Positions 10,801 through 22,847 of a stretch of DNA of 64,000 nucleotides are shown here, piece by piece. A program made the translations under genes and the position numbers. Each line of letters opens with the position of its first letter. Position 1 is the stretch's first letter. The notes under the pieces were generated by a model. That model had not been told where the DNA came from, ran no database searches, and saw only the letters and a program-made list of their open reading frames with translations. The stretch is from Semisulcospira habei (Eukaryota; Mollusca; Gastropoda; Semisulcospiridae): contig BTPG01000005.1 of assembly GCA_036245525.1 (NCBI GenBank), forward strand, positions 434,001 to 498,000, read 5' to 3'.

Positions 10801-13800
10801 ACCTCTTCGTATCCGGTGTTGTCGTCCCCTATTTTGGCATTAAAATCGCCCATGACGATGGTGATGTCTCGCTCCGCACATTTGTCCACGGCACTCTGGA
10901 GTCGGTCGTAGAACTCTTGTTTCTCTTCCTCGTCACTGTCATTGGTGGGCGCATAACACTGGATGACATTCAGCTTGAGCTTTTTCTTGGTTCTAAAGGC
11001 TGCTGTTATAATTCTTGGCCCAAGAGGTTCCCAGCCCATCAGCGCTCTCTGTGCCACTGGTGACAGCATGAGTGCTACTCCTTCTGTATGGGGGGCATTC
11101 TCCTCTTCATGACCTGAATACAGAATCATCTCCCCACTTAACAGCCTTTTCTGGCCAGACTGCGTCCATCTGGCTTCACTGATGCCTAGCAGGGAAAGGT
11201 TGTACTTTTGCATTTCCGCTGCTATCTGGGCGGCCTTGCCGCTCTGGTACATGGTCTTGACGTTCCATGTGCCCATGGTTGTATCCCTGGATAGAGGCGG
11301 CTCGGTCCTGTGGCTTCCGAAGACTTCCGGCTTTCACCACAGGACGTCATAAGTCTTCTAGTAGAAGAACCTTCCTCCTCCAGGAAAGGAATTACTGTTA
11401 GTCTTTTCGTCGGCGTTTTTGTAGCTATTTCCTTTTTTGCAGGGTGGGGAAGCTACCCCCACGCCCAACCCCCTTACTAGGAGGACCAGGGATTTTCTGT
11501 CGGGGTCACCTTCCCTTAGACCATGTTGGTTCACGGCACCTTATTTCATTCGGTGCACTCCTCTCACGAGGGACCCCCTATCCACCACCCAGGGGACGCG
11601 CCTCAACGCCGTATGGTCCCAGCGCGAGGACACTGTCAAATGCTTTCTCATAATCCACAAAGTTGACGTACAGCGGGGAGCTCCACTCCAGAGACTGTTC
11701 CAAGATGATGCGGAGAGTGGCGATCTGGTATGTACATGATCGGTTCTTCCTGAATCCTGCTTGCTGGTCTCTCAGCTGGGGGTCAACGGAGCTCTTCATT
11801 CTCTCCAGGATGATCCTGTTGAAGACCTTTCCTGGTACTGACAGCAAGGTGATTCCTCTGTAGTTGGAACACTTGCTGAGGTCGCCTTTCTTGGGAAGCT
11901 TGTTTAGGTACCCCTCCTTCCAGTCAGCCGGCATCACCTCCTCTTCCCAGATCTTTCCAAACAGTGGGTACAGCATCTCCACTGTTGTCTCTAGGTCTGC
12001 TTTCAGAGACTCCGCTGGGATGCCATCTGGGCCTGCTGCTTTGCCGTTCTTCAAGAATGCCACTGCTCTTCTGATCTCTTCCCGGCTGGGTCTGTCACAG
12101 CTGATGGGTAGGTCGGTCTCTGCCGGCTGGATGTCTGGGGGGTGGGGTGGGCTAGGTCTGTTCAGTAACTCTTCAAAATACTCGGCCCATCTGTCGAGTT
12201 GGTCTGCTCTGTCTGCAATAGGCTTGCCTTCTTTGTCTTTTACTGGTCTTTCTGTATGGCCATACTTGCCTGACAATCTTCTGGTAATGTCATAGAGCTG
12301 TTTCATGTTGCCGCTGTCTGCTGCCTTTTCTGCCTCTGCTGCCAGGCTGTCTGTGTAGGCCCTCTTGTCTGCCCTGATACTACTCTTCACCTCGCGGTTG
12401 GCTTCCGAGTATTCCCCCTGTGCCCTTACTTTGGCTGCTCTCGTGCGACTATTGTTGACAGCTGCTTTCTTCTGCTTCCTCACTTCTATCTTCTTCAAGG
12501 TCTGTGCTGACAGCCAGTCCTTGTGATGGTGTTTCCTGAACCCTACAGTGTCTTTGCAGGTTGAATTCAGCGCCTCTCTAACTGCCCTCCACTGCTGCTC
12601 TGTGGTGACCGCCTCCTCTTCATTTACTAGCTCCTGTAGCGCTTGAAACCGGTTGGACAGCACCAGTTTGAACTCTTCTCTAACTCCAGTTTCTCTCAGG
12701 AGGCCTACATTATAGCGCTGTCTTCTTGTTGTCTCTGTGCAGCTTTTCTTTAGCTTGAGCTTCATTCTTAAGGTAAGCAGATGGTGGTCGGAGGCGACAC
12801 CTGCTCCCCTCCTCACTCGAACATCTTGAAGGGATCTTCTAAATTTCTTGCTAATGCAGATATGGTCTATTTGGTTCTCTGTTGTATGGTCAGGTGAGAC
12901 CAAAGTTGCTTTGTGTATTCTTCTGTGTGGGAAGATGCTGCCTCCAATGACAAGTCGATTTAGAGCACAAAAGTCTACAAACCTCTCCCCGTTCTCACTC
13001 ATCTCCGAGCCTAGTCCCTGTCTCCCCATCACCTCTTTGTATCTGGTGTTGTCCTCCCCTATTTTGGCATTAAAATCGCCCATGACGATGGTGATGTCTC
13101 GCTCCGCACATTTGTCCAAGGCACTCTGGAGTCGGTCGTAGAACTCTTGTTTCTCTTCCTCGTCACTGTCATTAGTGGGCGCATAACACTGGATGACGTT
13201 CAGCTTGAGCTTTTTCTTGGTTCTAAAGGCTGCTGTGATAATTCTTGGCCCAAGAGGTTCCCAGCCCATCAGCGCTCTCTGTGCCACTGGTGACAGCATG
13301 AATGCTACACCTTCTGTATGGGGGGAATTCTCCTCTTCATGACCTGAATACAGAATCATCTCCCCACTTAACAGCCTTTTCTGGCCAGACTGCGTCCATC
13401 TGGCTTCACTGATACCTAGCAGGGAAAGGTTGTACTTTTGCATTTCCGCTGCTATCTGGGCGGCCTTGCCGCTCTGGTACATGGTCTTGACATTCCATGT
13501 GCCCATGGTTGTATCCCTGGATAGAGAGAGGCGGCTCGGTCCTGTGGCTTCCGAAGACTTCCGGCTTTCACCACAGGACGTCATAAGTCTTCTGGTAGAA
13601 GAACCTTCCTCCTCCAGGAAAGGAATTACTGTTAGTCTTTTCGTCGGCGATTTTGTAGCTATTTCCTTTTTTGCAGGGTGGGGAAGCTACCCCCATGCCC
13701 AACCCCCTTACTAGGAGGACCTGGGGTTTTCTGTCGGGTTCACCTTCCCTTAGACCATGTTGGTTCACGGCACCTTATTTCATTCGGTGCACCCCTCTCA

Positions 13801-14906
13801 CGAGGGACCCCCTATCCACTACCCAGGGGATGCGCCTCAACGCCATATGGTCCCAGCGCGAGGAAATGACATGTACATATTTATTAATCTATTGAGCCCT
13901 GACATGCTATGAGTTACAGATTGACAATGAGAGTTTCAGGATGGTAAAAGAACAGCTTGACGCCACTAGACAGAGAGGACCAAATGTTCTACGACTGCAG
14001 CAGCCATGTGAGCCACCATACAAATACAATGAAATCTGGAAGTGAAAATTAACATGAAATCATGTTGCTTAAAGCCCAATTGGCACATGCAAATTCACAA
14101 CATGTGCACTTGTGAAATAAATTTGCATTCGCCATCTGGACTCCAAGCAATATAACTTGGCCTTGCCCGACAAAACTTCTCTTCACATTTGGTGACGTGC
14201 GAGTGAATTTGGTGCTATTCTTTTCTGGCACTTTCCTTTAACTGTCATGGTCCACCTTTCTCAATGTCAAATTTTAGCTTTAGCATTCACTGAGTTAAAA
14301 ACAAATGGTATAGTAACACGTACTTGCAGACAGAGCACTGGCGTTGGGGTTGCAGAGCTGTGAGCATGACAACAACTGAATAATTGCGTGGAGCCGTTTT
14401 GACATACTGCTTGAACTTGTCTCCATTCAGTCGAATTATGGACTTTTTGTTGTTCCATTCTGTCAGCTGCTGCACCTTGTCACCTAAAGACTCCTGTGGA
14501 ATAAAATTAAATTATGTATAGACCTGTTTTGTCCAAAGGGGCAATTACTGACACAGCTACACAGTATGGTTAGTGTGACCCGACTGATTTATGCTCGCTA
14601 AGTGGGAACAACAGGCTAATGCAAATATGATTTGAAATTCACATTTTCTCATACTGCAGAAGTATTTCAAACCACTTTTGTGTCAACCTCCGCATGTGGT
14701 GGGCACGACGGGTTTCCTGCTGCAGAACAGCACGCGATAACTAATCAAACAATAATAATAAATAATAATTTATATGCATATGTCAGCAAATGCATGCAGT
14801 TTCATCTTGCATTTACAGATACCTCCTTCTGTTTTACTTGCGATCCAGCAGATGCAAGGAGTGCAAAGCAGACGAAGACACCGCAAATGACTCTGACGTC
14901 CGCCAT
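4728..14906 (-). CDS. MAGT1: MAGT1/TUSC3 homologue (OST3/OST6 oligosaccharyltransferase subunit), exons 1-4, 3' end off-window
   Basis: Spliced minus-strand gene, exons 14823-14906, 14324-14493, 6146-6263 and 4728-4810 (455 nt, 151 codons plus 2 nt). It encodes an N-terminal signal peptide and most of a thioredoxin-like lumenal domain with a CxxC redox pair (CSVC, about residue 83). In the known family this subunit of the STT3B oligosaccharyltransferase in the ER membrane forms mixed disulfides with substrates so that cysteine-rich sites are glycosylated; MAGT1 has also been linked to magnesium transport. Family landmarks visible are [42 protein letters not shown] and [10 protein letters not shown]. 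Every junction has GT..AG and phases fit (0, 2, 0). The remaining lumenal residues and four membrane helices must lie left of the window. Intron 2 is 8,060 bp because of retroelement insertion. It could equally be labelled TUSC3, since the two split in vertebrates. Confidence 0.93.
4936..5151. mobile_element. TTAA-flanked palindromic MITE, copy A
   Basis: A near-perfect hairpin at 4977-5073 has arms containing AATTCAAGGGCAGTGCCAG and AGCTTGGCGCC with a 5-base loop. Outside it lie terminal sequences TTAAACCATTGAACCC and GGGTTAAATGGGTTAA, inverted relative to each other, each ending in TTAA (4936-4939 and 5148-5151). It lies in MAGT1 intron 3. Related copies are listed at 6728, 20561, 32837, 35127, 35185, 48586 and 49342. 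Confidence 0.8.
5290..6120 (-). repeat. Dispersed repeat with internal about 130-bp units carrying AGGTCA half-sites (inverted copy of 35890-36885)
   Basis: Successive units share GTGACCCTTGACCTTT, a CCAAATTAGT-type segment, GGTCTTACCATCAGGTATC and CCAAGTTTGGGTTTGAAG. The same units appear in reverse orientation at 35890-36885, including the outer end GCAAAGCCCTTATGGCTCAC. TGACCTTGACCTT reads on the other strand as tandem AGGTCA with a TCAAGGTCA extended half-site, the core bound by nuclear receptors such as ERR and FTZ-F1. It lies in MAGT1 intron 3, beside exon 3. Confidence 0.75.
6146..6263 (-). CDS. MAGT1: MAGT1 homologue exon 3
   Basis: 118 nt, acceptor TTATTCCAG, donor GTAAGT, phase 2 to 0, completing the Lys codon split at the exon 2 end. 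It encodes [16 protein letters not shown] and [13 protein letters not shown], the conserved middle of the thioredoxin-like fold. It lies between an AGGTCA-rich repeat and a SINE, each within about 45 bp. Confidence 0.94.
6305..6572 (+). mobile_element. SINE-like repeat, copy 1 (partner 26335-26735)
   Basis: It shares with 26335-26735 the ordered blocks TTTTTAGTTCC, AGGGTCACC, GGGTGGGTT, TCCATTCA, CTGTATTT, GCAGGCACATCCTGAGAA and GGGACGTAAAGCAAT. The right end runs into (ACTC)n, a plausible retroposon tail. The G-run at about 6338-6350 interrupts the left part. It starts about 40 bp from the acceptor of MAGT1 exon 3. Confidence 0.6.
6728..7202. mobile_element. TTAA palindromic MITE, copy B, split by a 258-bp insertion
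   Basis: The left end TTAACCCATTTAGACC (6728), the central hairpin remnant AGCTTGGCGCC/GACGTCAAGCTAATCTGG (6800-6830), and the right end CAATGGGTAA (7202, decayed TTAA) match copy A. The hairpin is broken between CACTACC (6831-6837) and CACTACC (7096-7102). It lies in MAGT1 intron 2. Confidence 0.7.
6838..7095. mobile_element. Small TIR element inserted in MITE copy B
   Basis: 258 bp bounded by AGACCTTCCA and the inverted AGAGCTTCCA (one mismatch), flanked by a perfect 7-bp direct repeat CACTACC. It is AT-rich, with no coding capacity. It looks like a non-autonomous DNA transposon; a 7-bp duplication does not settle the superfamily. Confidence 0.55.
8335..11630 (-). mobile_element. Full-length RTE-type non-LTR retrotransposon, copy B (nested in copy A)
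   Basis: 3,296 bp, essentially the same length as copy A and very similar throughout. It is flanked by the perfect 10-bp duplication CACTGTCAAA. It begins with the same 5' terminal CCTCGCGCTGGGACC (at 11629) and ends in (GTAA)n at 8335. It is inserted in the same orientation into the RT region of its sibling, after FDSV of the palm domain. Confidence 0.93.
8343..11276 (-). pseudogene. ORF of RTE copy B, disrupted
   Basis: Same endonuclease-RT protein as copy A, from ATG 11276. Three lesions are visible by comparison with A. A CGA to TGA stop lies after SLQDV at about 10588, a CpG-type transition. A frameshift in a G-run lies near 9910, and a 2-base loss lies near 9150 before the FADD box. 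The end YPGRGVRRK is followed by a stop made by the tail. The lesions differ from those of copy A, so each copy decayed separately after insertion. Confidence 0.88.
13877..14323 (-). other. Rest of MAGT1 intron 2, no feature seen
   Basis: Between the target duplication of RTE copy A and exon 2 I see only ordinary AT-rich intron sequence, with no repeat shared elsewhere in the window. Confidence 0.5.
14324..14493 (-). CDS. MAGT1: MAGT1 homologue exon 2 (thioredoxin-like domain with CxxC)
   Basis: 170 nt, acceptor TTTTATTCCACAG, donor GTACGTG, phase 0 to 2. It encodes [38 protein letters not shown] and ends in CSVCK. Identity to the vertebrate proteins is obvious by eye. The CSVC pair is the catalytic redox motif (CVVC in vertebrates). 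Confidence 0.95.
14823..14906 (-). CDS. MAGT1: MAGT1 homologue exon 1 (signal peptide)
   Basis: 28 codons starting at ATG 14906-14904. The first residues are [20 protein letters not shown], a typical secretory signal with a hydrophobic core and small residues at the likely cleavage site. The donor is GTATCTG, directly after a GAG codon (phase 0). No other ATG lies closer upstream in frame. The start codon lies in an AAGATGGCGG context, resembling the YY1-type initiator common in housekeeping genes. Confidence 0.88.
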
Positions 14907-15060
14907 CTTAGAGCAGCCGGCGGAAGTTGTGACGTGGATGAGACAGCGTTTTCATTGGCTTAGGTCTTCTATTAAACACCAATGAGCTACGTGCTTTCAA
15001 TCGTGGTTTGGTGACCATAAACAAAAGCCACGTGAGGTCAGTCGGCTTTTGTTGTCAAAG
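14907..15060 (-). promoter_or_regulatory. Compact MAGT1 promoter region
   Basis: The 154 bp between the start codon and an RT relic hold CGGAAGTT (14921-14928, ETS-like), TGACGTGG (14930-14937, CRE-like), ATTGG (14954-14958, inverted CCAAT), CCAAT (14979-14983) and CACGTG (15029-15034, E-box). There is no TATA box. This combination is usual for housekeeping promoters. The motifs are seen; their use is inferred. Confidence 0.55.
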
Positions 15061-15575
15061 AATGCTTCTATCTCTATATCCCGTAGTCTCTGTTCTCTGC
15101 CATTCTTAGCGTATCGCCCAGCTTCAGTCCTGTCCACTCTGAGATATCATTGTCCTCCCGGCCTCTGTCTTCCTCTCCTTCGTCCTCCTTGCACAGTGCC
15201 ATGCAGGATTGTGTTGGCAAGCCCTGCTGAAACGCGTGACATGCCCATACCACTTCATTTTGCGTTTTTTTTTTTTTTTTTTTTTCAAAATGGCTAATAG
15301 GGCCCGATGGCTTGCCTGATTCTGCTTCCCACTTCCTCGTTCGATCGTGATGTGATCTCAGTATGCCTGCCAAGCAGCCTTCGAAAACATCTCAATTCAG
15401 TGGCTTGTATCCTCCTTTCAAGGTCTACTGTGACGAGGGTCCATGACTCACAGGCATACAAGAACACTGCCGGAGAGGACTAAGGAGCGCATCAGTCTGA
15501 TCTTGGAGCAGAGTGTGATGTTTCTGTCCTTCCGTATGGTCTTCCATATGGCGGTTCTCAAACATGCTTCTAACC
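15060..15575 (-). pseudogene. 3' RT fragment of a non-LTR retrotransposon
   Basis: A minus-strand translation in shifting frames gives a [10 protein letters not shown] and KIRLMRSLV segment near 15520, and KMKWYGHVTRF, then GRQRPG, then EWTGLKLGDTLRMAENR (15080-15250). These belong to the C-terminal part of RTs in which an RLMRSLV segment and a WYGHVTR box precede an R-G-R-Q-R motif, as in the elements at 24.9 and 58.6 kb. A run of about 21 T at 15266-15286 interrupts it. The catalytic domain is missing. It ends about 150 bp from the MAGT1 start codon and so bounds the promoter. Confidence 0.7.
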
Positions 15576-15622
15576 CGGAGACAATAATGTATATAATCTA
15601 TTTGATTTTACATTTAAACTCA

Positions 15623-19300
<3,678 letters not shown>

Positions 19301-19560
19301 ATATTGTTTCTAGCCGGATCGAGGAAGTAAGGGGGTTTCAGTTGTGCACTCCATTTTAAAATTAGTAAGTTTCGGAAGGTGTGTGTGTGTGGGGGGGGGG
19401 GGGGGGGGGGGGGGGGGGACAACGAAATGGGAAAGAGCTTACTGAGAAAGAATCATGCAAGGAGGCGGATGAGACCACCCCGTCATGCTGTTCAACTTTG
19501 CCACGGGGTGAGGGGGGTGGGGGGGTGGGTGGGTGAGGGAGGTTGGGTGTGCACAGTGGT

Positions 19561-20560
19561 TGTTCGGTCTTTAGCGGTGGGCACCGAGTGATAATGGACG
19601 GCCCTAACAGGCAGATTGTATGGGGAACCTGGAGAGCTCTTGATGGATTTCGGCGGGACACTGACTTGAGGTCGTGGAATTTACAGAAGTACACATAATA
19701 GGCAGGAAACTTTCTTTCCGCGAGGCAATCCCGGCTTCAGGTCACGTTATATATTCAAATGAGGTAGGCGAGGCAGTGCAAGGGCCGGTGTTTTTTTTTT
19801 AATATTTTTTAAAAAATTTAAATCGTCTGCCTTCTTTGGCATTTTGTACAGAGGCAGTATGCTGGAATTTGCTTAAAATCTCCTGATAGATGAGACGAGA
19901 CATGTTTGGTGCTTTGATTGCTTGGCTTGACTGAACCAGCTGACTCAGTTTGAGTTCGGCGAAGCGGATGGTGATTTGAGGTGTGTACCAGTTTTGGCTG
20001 CGCTCGGATTTAGGGTTGGTACAGAATCGTGTTGATAGCCACGAAATGCGACGAGTGATGTTATATTTTTTGGATTTTGTGCCCGCGTGGCAAATGTGCA
20101 GCAAGTGGGCGGTAGTGTTGTTTAGCTGATTGAAAAATTAGGGGATGACTGAGACAGACTAAAGCTAAGGCATTTTAACGGATGGGACTGCAGGGGGAGG
20201 CCCACTGTGTTCTTTGACCTTCATGATGCGCAAGAGGGAAATAACTTAGGCGAGGCTGTATAGGGACGGCCATCTAATCTGGCTCGGGGCCGCGGGTCAG
20301 TTGTTTAATGAGTAAACTTATTTCTGCGCCAACCACTAAGCAAGGTGCTCAGCTATATAGAGGACCACATTTCAGTCTTATAAGTAAATGGCTAACGCAG
20401 GAGTTAAGCTCACTCAACAACTGACAGGACTCCTGCCTTCGGACGGTTCAGACCCCGTCGTGCTGTTGTTCGATGTACTGACTGACTTTTTCAGTTCAGG
20501 GCCATCATTTATTGGATGTTGAAGGAATCCTAAACCAGTCGGCAGGGGTCGGACGAGGGC
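19561..20560. other. Intergenic, nothing recognised
   Basis: An open frame of 101 codons (19799-20104, minus) looks compositionally protein-like (for example QNWYTPQITIRFAELKLSQL) but matches nothing I know. It could be a fragment of a transposon protein. Confidence 0.3.
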
Positions 20561-20806
20561 TTTAGCCCTTTTAGCCCCAAGGCCGGTCCCATTTCTCAAA
20601 TTTTGGAGGTCAGTGTCAATTGTCGAACGACTATGTACCAGTTGCCGCGTGAGATGGTTTGACCATGATAATTCAAGGGTAGTGCCAGATGAGCTCAGTT
20701 CAGTGGCGCCTTCAGGCGCCAACTGAGCTCATCTGGCACTACCCTTGAATTATCATGATCAAGCCACTGATCTCCTGCTGTAGAGGTCCAGGGTTAAAAG
20801 GGTTAA
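20561..20806. mobile_element. TTAA palindromic MITE with a perfect hairpin
   Basis: The ends TTAGCCCTTTTAGCCCC and GGGTTAAAAGGGTTAA are inverted copies. The central hairpin 20655-20764 has arms of about 50 bp (ATGATAATTCAAGGGTAGTG, then CCAGATGAGCTCAGTT, GGCGCC) with loop TTCA. The right TTAA is at 20803-20806, the left has decayed to TTAG. Confidence 0.8.
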
Positions 20807-21018
20807 CGTCGTTGTCTTTTGTATTTAACAGGCCAATGGTGATGTTACGGTTAGAGAAGTACCAAGAGTCTTGCCGTGGCTGCCGTGTTCCGCTTGACCA
20901 GTGTCAGTTGTTGATGTGGGTGTCACTTGATGTCACCGAGATGTATCACGTTGGTCACGTGGTGTTTTGGACAGTTTGACCAAGGATCAGTGCGGGATGT
21001 AGATAGAGTCTTTCTTCT

Positions 21019-21100
21019 TGTGTGTCAGTGTGTGTGTGTGTGTGGTGTGTGTGTGTGTGTGGTGGGTGTGTGTGTGTTTGGTGGGTGTGTGTGTGTGTGC

Positions 21101-21168
<68 letters not shown>
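21019..21168. repeat. (GT)n microsatellite
   Basis: Interrupted GT repeats, purest at 21111-21168. The Cys-Val or Thr-His open frames over it are artefacts. Confidence 0.95.
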
Positions 21169-21169
<1 letters not shown>

Positions 21170-21489
21170 ATCCTGTGATATTCATAGACTTGATGACGCA
21201 CTTCTCTACTATGTATGAAACAACATGCGGCTCCACTTCGAGTCTGCTGTCAGTAGCAAGCCATTTAACGAGATCCTTTTGGAGGATATACTGATCAGTT
21301 GTTCACACGATGTTACGGTGGCACATCAGTGGTATCTGCGAAGAATTGCAGTTTCGAGACCTTCTCTGGTATTGATGTCATTTATGTACAGCGGGCTGAA
21401 CTAGCACCGAGCCGTGCCTAACTCCGGAGTCCACCCGACATTCAGACTTGGTGCCACACAGTATCAAAATGGTTGTCATGTGATGCGTC

Positions 21490-22041
21490 TAGTGTGGTAG
21501 CGCAGTGGTAGTGCTTGTCACTTCTCGCTTTCAGCTTCCACCGCTGGCTAGCAGCTGCGAAACTGAAGGACGGCAGAATGCGTCAGTCTCTCTCTGCCAG
21601 TACATAGCCTCTCCAACAACAAGCCGCAACAACTTGAGTCTCATGTAGTGCCTCCTCGCGGCGACACACGCCGGTAACTGAGCACCTCACGGACTCAGGC
21701 TGAACTACAGGGGACTCGGAGGTATGGCCCCCAGACCGGCGTTGACACGCGGCATGAAGGCCCACCGGTGTGTGGATAGGCCCTGATGCCCATGAACCTG
21801 ACTCCCAACTGACTATGGGTAAATACTAGCTCTCGGGCCGGAGAGGGGAGCAAACCCCGACAGAAAACCAACCAATGACCAACAAAGTCGGCCGAGTGTC
21901 GCTGACTATGCCATCTGGTATAGTGGGGAAACCCGTCCGTCAGGGAAACGAACACACACGCAACCCTCATGGATTATGCCTCAGGTGGATATTAATCTTG
22001 CCATTTGAGGCAGAACCTCTGGAACGCTGAAGAAGAAGAAG
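21490..22041 (+). mobile_element. Candidate SINE or LINE 3' tail element
   Basis: The left part has an excellent pol III A box (TAGCGCAGTGG, 21498-21508) but only a poor B-box candidate. The right end is CTGGAACGCTGAAGAAGAAG, a (GAA)n retroposon tail. A single tRNA-headed element of about 550 bp is plausible; two adjacent elements are equally possible. Confidence 0.45.
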
Positions 22042-22766
22042 GTGCCACACACCTACCACTGCTTGTTGTCTGTCTCAGTTGTAGGAAGCCATTTTGTGAA
22101 AAACGTGATACTGCTTTATACACACAATAACCTCCTTCATATGAAGAACGCAGGTGCAGATAAGCAGTCATGATCGGCTCCCATGCTGTATACCTCTTAC
22201 ACGATTGCTTAAAGGTTGATTAGTGTTCATAATCAACACACTTTAAACCTCCCCTCTGGCCGGATGACAAGCGCCAGTGACTGCAATGCTGCTCTGATGG
22301 GCGGCAGGCTGGTGCATGTCCACGAACTCGACACTACCTCAGCGAAGACAACACACTACGCAATCTGAGTGTGGCTGGCGTTAGTGTGTTTTCAGTCACC
22401 TATGGGGCAAGTCCATCATCGCAGTCAAATGAGTTGCCACATTCCTTCTGCGAATGACTCGAAGATGAGTAGCGACTGATCTCTCTGTTTGTTTGTCTAT
22501 TTTGACAAAGGGTATTTACCCGAAATATTAATAAATTGTGTTGTAACCGTCTTTTCTAAGAGTGTTTCTTTCTCGGGTACTTCTTTGCATTTTACACGCT
22601 TGGCAGTCACCGTTTTGGTCCTGATTAGTCAAATGATTGTCATGGGCAATTACCCGATCTACAGGGGCAGTTGACTGCTTACCTCGAGGGAGACACTCAC
22701 AGTGCAGTTGATTTGTTGCTTTCTGATCGGAGTATTGCCTCAGTGAGCGTGTCCACAGTCGTATAT
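22042..22766. other. Intergenic, no gene seen
   Basis: The segment 22530-22625 resembles the arm of the palindrome at 24550-24638 (TAAATTGTGTTGTAAC...TTTTCTAAG...GTTTCTTTC) and continues with a TTTTACACGCTTGGCAGTCA-like block shared with 24660. Confidence 0.4.
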
Positions 22767-22847
22767 TTAACTAATTCGAGACGAACGGCATCCGGATACA
22801 CGGCTCTAAGCCGCGTATCCGGATGACGTTCGTCTCGAATGAGTTAA
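22767..22847. mobile_element. Minimal TTAA-flanked palindrome (81 bp)
   Basis: TTAA (22767-22770) then CTAATTCGAGACGAACG, CATCCGGATAC, CGGC, a 5-base loop, and the inverse arm ending at TTAA (22844-22847). Only a few mismatches occur over arms of about 34 bases. It is a separate sequence family from the AATTCAAGGG palindromes but has the same TTAA flanks. Confidence 0.75.

Larger units (their letters stand above)
7262..13506 (-). pseudogene. ORF of RTE copy A (APE endonuclease plus RT), disrupted
   Basis: About 980 codons read from ATG 13506 to the tail, joining 13506-11641 with 8334-7262. The N-terminal APE-type endonuclease ([37 protein letters not shown]) nicks target DNA. The RT follows ([57 protein letters not shown]), then the C-terminal LYGAETWRL and [12 protein letters not shown] region. 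Damage: a one-base deletion near 7782, a TGG to TAG change near 7510, and the copy B insertion. The stop codon TAA lies in the tail repeat. The ORF also stays open 26 codons upstream of the chosen start; MGTWNVKT is chosen because copy B shares it. Confidence 0.88.
7261..13863 (-). mobile_element. Full-length RTE-type non-LTR retrotransposon, copy A (interrupted by copy B)
   Basis: The element occupies 7261-8334 plus 11641-13863, 3,297 bp in total. It is flanked by a perfect 13-bp target duplication AAATGACATGTAC (7248-7260 and 13864-13876). The 5' end is at 13863, and the 3' end is a short (GTAA)n tail that abuts the ORF with no 3' UTR. Copy B sits in the middle, with its own duplication CACTGTCAAA at 8325-8334 and 11631-11640. 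The whole nest lies in MAGT1 intron 2, opposite to no other gene and on the same strand as MAGT1. Confidence 0.92.

Noticed and set aside
19799..20104. 101-codon minus-strand frame with protein-like composition
   Set aside because: No family recognised, no start context or neighbouring exon; left as unassigned.
20955..21294. Cys-Val and Thr-His repeat proteins
   Set aside because: Pure translation of a (GT)n microsatellite; the same applies to 47459-48401.
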